Positions 5,052 to 6,257 of a DNA stretch of 6,257 bases are shown here, piece by piece. Below the pieces are notes generated by a model. That model was not told where the DNA came from and ran no database searches. It saw nothing but the letters and a program-made list of their open reading frames with translations. Source of the stretch: Candidatus Aminicenantota bacterium (lineage in GTDB: Bacteria > Acidobacteriota > Aminicenantia > Aminicenantales > UBA4085); NCBI GenBank assembly GCA_003154255.1, contig PMCY01000205.1:1-6257 (forward strand), written 5' to 3'. A program made the translations under genes and the position numbers. Each line of letters begins with the position of its first letter. The first letter of the stretch is position 1.

Positions 5052-6257
5052 CTAATATGTGACTCCGCTGCCGATCGGGTAGGCGTCGCTGATCCGGATG
5101 GGCAGCTTGCCTCTCGGTTTGAGATCTCCCTTGAGCGTCTTGATGAACGAATCGAAGTAAACCGCCTGGTTGCCGAACCAGCCTTTTTCGCCGTAGCCGA
5201 TGAGATATGCGGCGACGGCGGGGATCTTCCGGATGAGATGCGGGTTTCCGTAGGTCATAGCTACGACCGCTCCGGGTTTGGCGGCGATGATCCTGTTGAG
5301 GAAGGCCAGATCGCTTTCGCGGAACGGCGCGGCGTCGCCCAACCGATTGCGGGCCGTGAAGAGCGATAGAACGACTACATCGGCCCCGGAGACGGCCGCC
5401 CAGACTTTATCATAATAGGCCGGATCCAGGTCGGGCCGCAGGGCGAAGCTGGCCGATCCGGGGAAAGCCGCGGCCAGCTTGGCCGCCAGCGCCGCCGGGG
5501 CCGGATCGCCGTCCGCTTTCTGGACGCTGATGTTCACCATCCGAGCCGTCCGTCCGGCGGCCAGGGGCAGAAGTCCATCGTTTTTAAGCAGGGTCAGCGA
5601 CTTGTCGGCCGCCTCCTGGACGATCGCCGCATGCTCGGCCGTGCCGACAAATTCCCCGATCTTGGATTCATCGACGAAGCGGTTTTTGGGGAGCTCCAGA
5701 CGGGCCTTCAGGACGAGGAGCTTGCGGGCCGATTCCTCGATCCGTTTTTCCGTCAGCCGGCCCGAGCGCACCGCGGCGGCCACGGCGGCGATCGTCGCCG
5801 CGGGGTCCTTGGGTTTCAGGATGATGTCGTGGCCCGCTTCCAGGGCCTTGATGGCCACTTCCTCGGCGCCGAAACGCTTGATGACATGGTCGTACCACAA
5901 ATCGTCGGACGTCACGATGCCGCGGAATCCGAGCTTGCCCTTCAGCCAGTCCGTGATCAGCTTCTTTTCCACGCTGGCCGGAAGCTCCGAGCCGGCGGTC
6001 ACTGAGGGGACGGCGATATGCTCGCTCATGACGAAATCGACGCCCGCTTCGATGGCCAGCCGGAAGGCCTTGAATTCTTGCGCTTCCACGGCTTCGGCCG
6101 GCTTTGAAATCCAGCTCCAGAGCGGCGATTGAGGCATGGCTTCGACATCGCCCCGGCCGGGAAAATGCTTGGCCGTGGTCAGCATGCCGTTGTCGTGGTA
6201 GCCGCGCACATAGGCCTTGAGCAGCCGGCCCATGAGCTCCAGGTTGCCTCCGAAAGA
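5052..6257 (-). CDS. Glycoside hydrolase family 3, NagZ/YbbD-like two-domain enzyme (5' end outside window)
   Basis: The frame is open from the right edge and gives the last 401 residues. Numbering the visible fragment, SFGGNLELMGRLLKAYVRG (1-19) and KHFPGRGD (30-37) are classic GH3 barrel motifs. MSEHIAVP and GIVTSDDLW follow, with D118 (codon 5904-5906) as the expected catalytic nucleophile. From about residue 212 the (alpha/beta)6 sandwich domain begins (ADKSLTLLKNDGLLPL) and it ends with YPIGSGVTY, a standard GH3 C-terminus. No fibronectin-III domain follows. The short KHFPG.GD barrel plus sandwich resembles Bacillus YbbD-type beta-N-acetylglucosaminidases. However, the Asp-Ser/Thr-His dyad that normally follows GD reads Met-Pro-Gln (41-43), so the acid/base is missing from its usual place. 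The missing start probably holds about 150-200 residues and any export signal. It is convergent with the C69 gene, so not in that operon. Confidence 0.88.
   Translation of the reverse strand, partial: SFGGNLELMGRLLKAYVRGYHDNGMLTTAKHFPGRGDVEAMPQSPLWSWISKPAEAVEAQEFKAFRLAIEAGVDFVMSEHIAVPSVTAGSELPASVEKKLITDWLKGKLGFRGIVTSDDLWYDHVIKRFGAEEVAIKALEAGHDIILKPKDPAATIAAVAAAVRSGRLTEKRIEESARKLLVLKARLELPKNRFVDESKIGEFVGTAEHAAIVQEAADKSLTLLKNDGLLPLAAGRTARMVNISVQKADGDPAPAALAAKLAAAFPGSASFALRPDLDPAYYDKVWAAVSGADVVVLSLFTARNRLGDAAPFRESDLAFLNRIIAAKPGAVVAMTYGNPHLIRKIPAVAAYLIGYGEKGWFGNQAVYFDSFIKTLKGDLKPRGKLPIRISDAYPIGSGVTY

Noticed and set aside
5479..6132. 217-aa plus-strand frame opposite the GH3 gene
   Set aside because: It is Ser/Ala-rich with no domain and antisense to a clear GH3 sequence.
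6231..6233. ATG at 6233 as the true start of the GH3 gene
   Set aside because: The frame continues to the window edge and the upstream residues SFGGNLEL belong to the GH3 barrel, so the gene is truncated by the window.
1..6257. tRNA, rRNA, CRISPR array, insertion sequence or attachment site
   Set aside because: No cloverleaf, spaced direct repeats, transposase or terminal inverted repeats were seen on either strand.

Overview
The window is 6,257 bases of GC-rich bacterial DNA with tightly packed genes. It holds two complete secreted-enzyme genes, one complete single-domain response regulator, and one glycoside hydrolase gene cut off at each end. Four of the five genes encode hydrolases. The two whose 5' ends are visible in full on the plus strand, and the one starting at 499, have export signals. 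The mix (GH172/DUF2961 paralogues, an exported C69 Ntn-peptidase, a two-domain GH3 enzyme, a stand-alone receiver) and the clear Shine-Dalgarno sites suggest a carbohydrate- and peptide-scavenging heterotroph. Candidatus Aminicenantes or another Acidobacteriota-like lineage is a plausible guess from the style of the proteins, but nothing here fixes the taxon.

Layout. On the minus strand, 1-499 is the 5' part of a secreted GH172 (DUF2961) protein. The 229-bp gap 500-728 has no convincing gene. A good sigma70-type promoter overlaps the stop codon of the next gene and points into this gap, so the GH172 message would carry a leader of about 200 nt. At 729-1112 (minus) lies a 127-aa receiver-only response regulator. 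A divergent promoter region (1113-1273) separates it from the plus-strand pair: a 677-aa GH172 enzyme with a GTG start (1274-3307) and an exported C69 dipeptidase-like Ntn-hydrolase (3318-5018). The Shine-Dalgarno site of the peptidase gene overlaps the GH172 stop codon, so these two form an operon. A 33-bp convergent gap with a hairpin leads to the C-terminal two thirds of a GH3 enzyme (5052-6257, minus), which continues off the right edge.

How the genes may work together. GH172 contains exo-acting furanosidases acting on fructofuranosides and D-arabinofuranosides. The GH3 fragment most resembles beta-N-acetylglucosaminidases of the NagZ/YbbD type, and C69 enzymes release short peptides or amino acids. 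Together this looks like a set for breaking down glycoconjugates or cell-envelope material outside the cytoplasm; the substrate is inference. The response regulator has no output domain and no partner kinase in view, so its link to the hydrolases is positional only. The most unusual observation is that the GH3 enzyme has Met-Pro-Gln where NagZ-type enzymes carry the catalytic Asp-Ser/Thr-His loop motif. Other points are a duplicated jelly-roll unit in the large GH172 protein and the long, structured leader upstream of the small GH172 gene.
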